Source of the DNA: Planctomycetota bacterium
GTDB taxonomy: Bacteria; Planctomycetota; JAPUJT01
Direction: 5' to 3'
NCBI GenBank assembly: GCA_027296055.1
Contig: JAPUJT010000045.1
Span: 1 to 42,420 of the forward strand
DNA: 42,420 bases
Shown in pieces: positions 41,716 to 42,420 of the stretch. The translations under genes were made by a program, and so were the position numbers. Under the pieces are notes generated by a model. It was given only the letters and a program-made list of their open reading frames with translations, was not told the DNA's origin and did no database searches. Within the stretch, counting starts at the first letter, position 1; each line of letters starts with the position of its first letter.

Positions 41716-42420
41716 TTGGGACAGACTCCCACGAACGGCGCGATCCGGATCGCCCCATCGATCCTGGCAGGGGACTTCTCCCAGCTGCGGTCGGAGCTTG
41801 CCCGGATGAAGACGGCGGGGGCGGACTGGATTCACCTGGATGTGATGGACGGCCATTTCGTCCCGAACCTGACGATTGGACCCCCGGTGGTCGAGTCGCT
41901 GAGGCCGCACACCGACCTCATCTTCGATGTGCATCTGATGATCGAGAACCCGGAGAATTATGTCGAGGCCTTCGCCCGCGCCGGAGCGGATATCATCACC
42001 TTCCACGTGGAGGCGGCCGACGATCCGGTCCAGGTGGCCCGGCTGATCCGGGACAAGTGGGGGAAGAAGGCGGGCATCGCCCTCTCCCCGCGAACGCCAT
42101 CGGGGGCCGTGCTCGGTCTCCTCTCCGAGGTGGACCTCGTGCTCGTCATGACGGTCAATCCCGGCTTCGGCGGGCAGAAGTTCATGAAGGCAGTGATCCC
42201 GAAGATCCAGGACGTCTACCACCACCTGCCCGACGGTGTCGATCTGGAGGTGGACGGCGGTCTGATGTCCGAGGTCGTGGGCCTCGCCGCGGCGGCGGGC
42301 GCCAACGTGATCGTCGCGGGAACGGCAATACTTCGAGCGCAGGATCCCGCCCATGCGATACGTGCCCTCAAGAAGAGGGCGGCGGAATGTTACCCGGGGA
42401 AGAAGAACAAGCCGGTTGGT
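41716..42420 (+). CDS. rpe: Ribulose-phosphate 3-epimerase, 3' end cut by window
   Basis: A TIM-barrel enzyme interconverting ribulose-5-phosphate and xylulose-5-phosphate. TTG 41716 follows GGAGGAGG by six bases and opens the frame. Seen: IRIAPSILAGDFSQL, WIHLDVMDGHFVPNLTIGP with the metal-binding His and Asp, FDVHLMIENPENYVE, ALSPRTP, MTVNPGFGGQKFMKA, LEVDGGL, and NVIVAGTAI. The 235 codons seen already reach normal length (about 220), and the frame runs past the window's end with a short Lys-rich tail, so only the last residues are missing. Confidence 0.95.
   Translation, partial: MGQTPTNGAIRIAPSILAGDFSQLRSELARMKTAGADWIHLDVMDGHFVPNLTIGPPVVESLRPHTDLIFDVHLMIENPENYVEAFARAGADIITFHVEAADDPVQVARLIRDKWGKKAGIALSPRTPSGAVLGLLSEVDLVLVMTVNPGFGGQKFMKAVIPKIQDVYHHLPDGVDLEVDGGLMSEVVGLAAAAGANVIVAGTAILRAQDPAHAIRALKKRAAECYPGKKNKPVG

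Overview
The window is a G+C-rich bacterial chromosome segment (about 60% or more by eye). It is dense with housekeeping genes and carries no phage, transposon, CRISPR or tRNA that I can see. The cell is probably diderm: it encodes several lipobox-bearing lipoproteins, two OmpA-like peptidoglycan-binding lipoproteins and a family 9 (heptosyltransferase-type) glycosyltransferase. SecD and SecF are fused, SpoVG has a zinc ribbon inserted in its core, and there is a Pup/Dop-PafA-type gene pair without Actinobacterial context. Together these suggest a poorly cultured Gram-negative lineage (Planctomycetota-like or another candidate phylum). I cannot name the phylum from sequence alone.

Layout. 1-5.7 kb: the end of a DnaA-family gene, a small DUF1858 gene, recG and two tandem CNNM/CBS (CorC-like) membrane genes. 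5.7-8.7 kb: two paralogous small HTH-type proteins, the second fused to a membrane anchor, then two tandem OmpA-type lipoproteins. 8.8-15 kb: AMMECR1 gene, rsmA, dnaG, rpoD, a coiled-coil zinc-ribbon gene, and the RNase P RNA gene. 15.1-26 kb: an IPT/TIG-type lipoprotein with internal repeats, a SpoIID-like gene, tgt, an exported protein, yajC, fused secDF, and two tandemly duplicated TIG/PPC lipoproteins. 26.1-27.7 kb (minus strand): eno and an ftsB-like gene. 27.9-32.4 kb: psd-pssA-folK-panC-ispE-spoVG, a lipid/cofactor/isoprenoid run with overlapping or near-overlapping genes. 32.5-37 kb: a rhomboid-like protein lacking its catalytic His, a cluster of three unrecognised genes, and a possible outer-membrane protein. 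37-40.3 kb (minus strand): a GT9 glycosyltransferase, a 45-residue Pup-like protein, and a membrane-inserted Dop/PafA-like enzyme. 40.4-42.4 kb: pgk and rpe, the latter cut by the window end.

The most unusual locus is 37.0-39.3 kb. A 45-codon gene has a perfect -10 hexamer, a near-ideal ribosome-binding site and a C-terminus ending AEYVEGWKVPRGGE, which resembles the tail of prokaryotic ubiquitin-like protein Pup. It lies just upstream of a 636-residue member of the Pup ligase/depupylase family. That enzyme carries an extra segment of about 110 residues containing a strongly hydrophobic hairpin. A textbook intrinsic terminator separates the two genes, so the modifier should be made in excess over the enzyme. 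No proteasome subunit or Mpa/ARC ATPase is present in the window. The picture is a membrane-associated, possibly proteasome-independent pupylation-like system.

Promoters that can be read in the intergenic gaps are sigma-70-like, often with an extended TGn -10 element, which fits the housekeeping RpoD encoded here.
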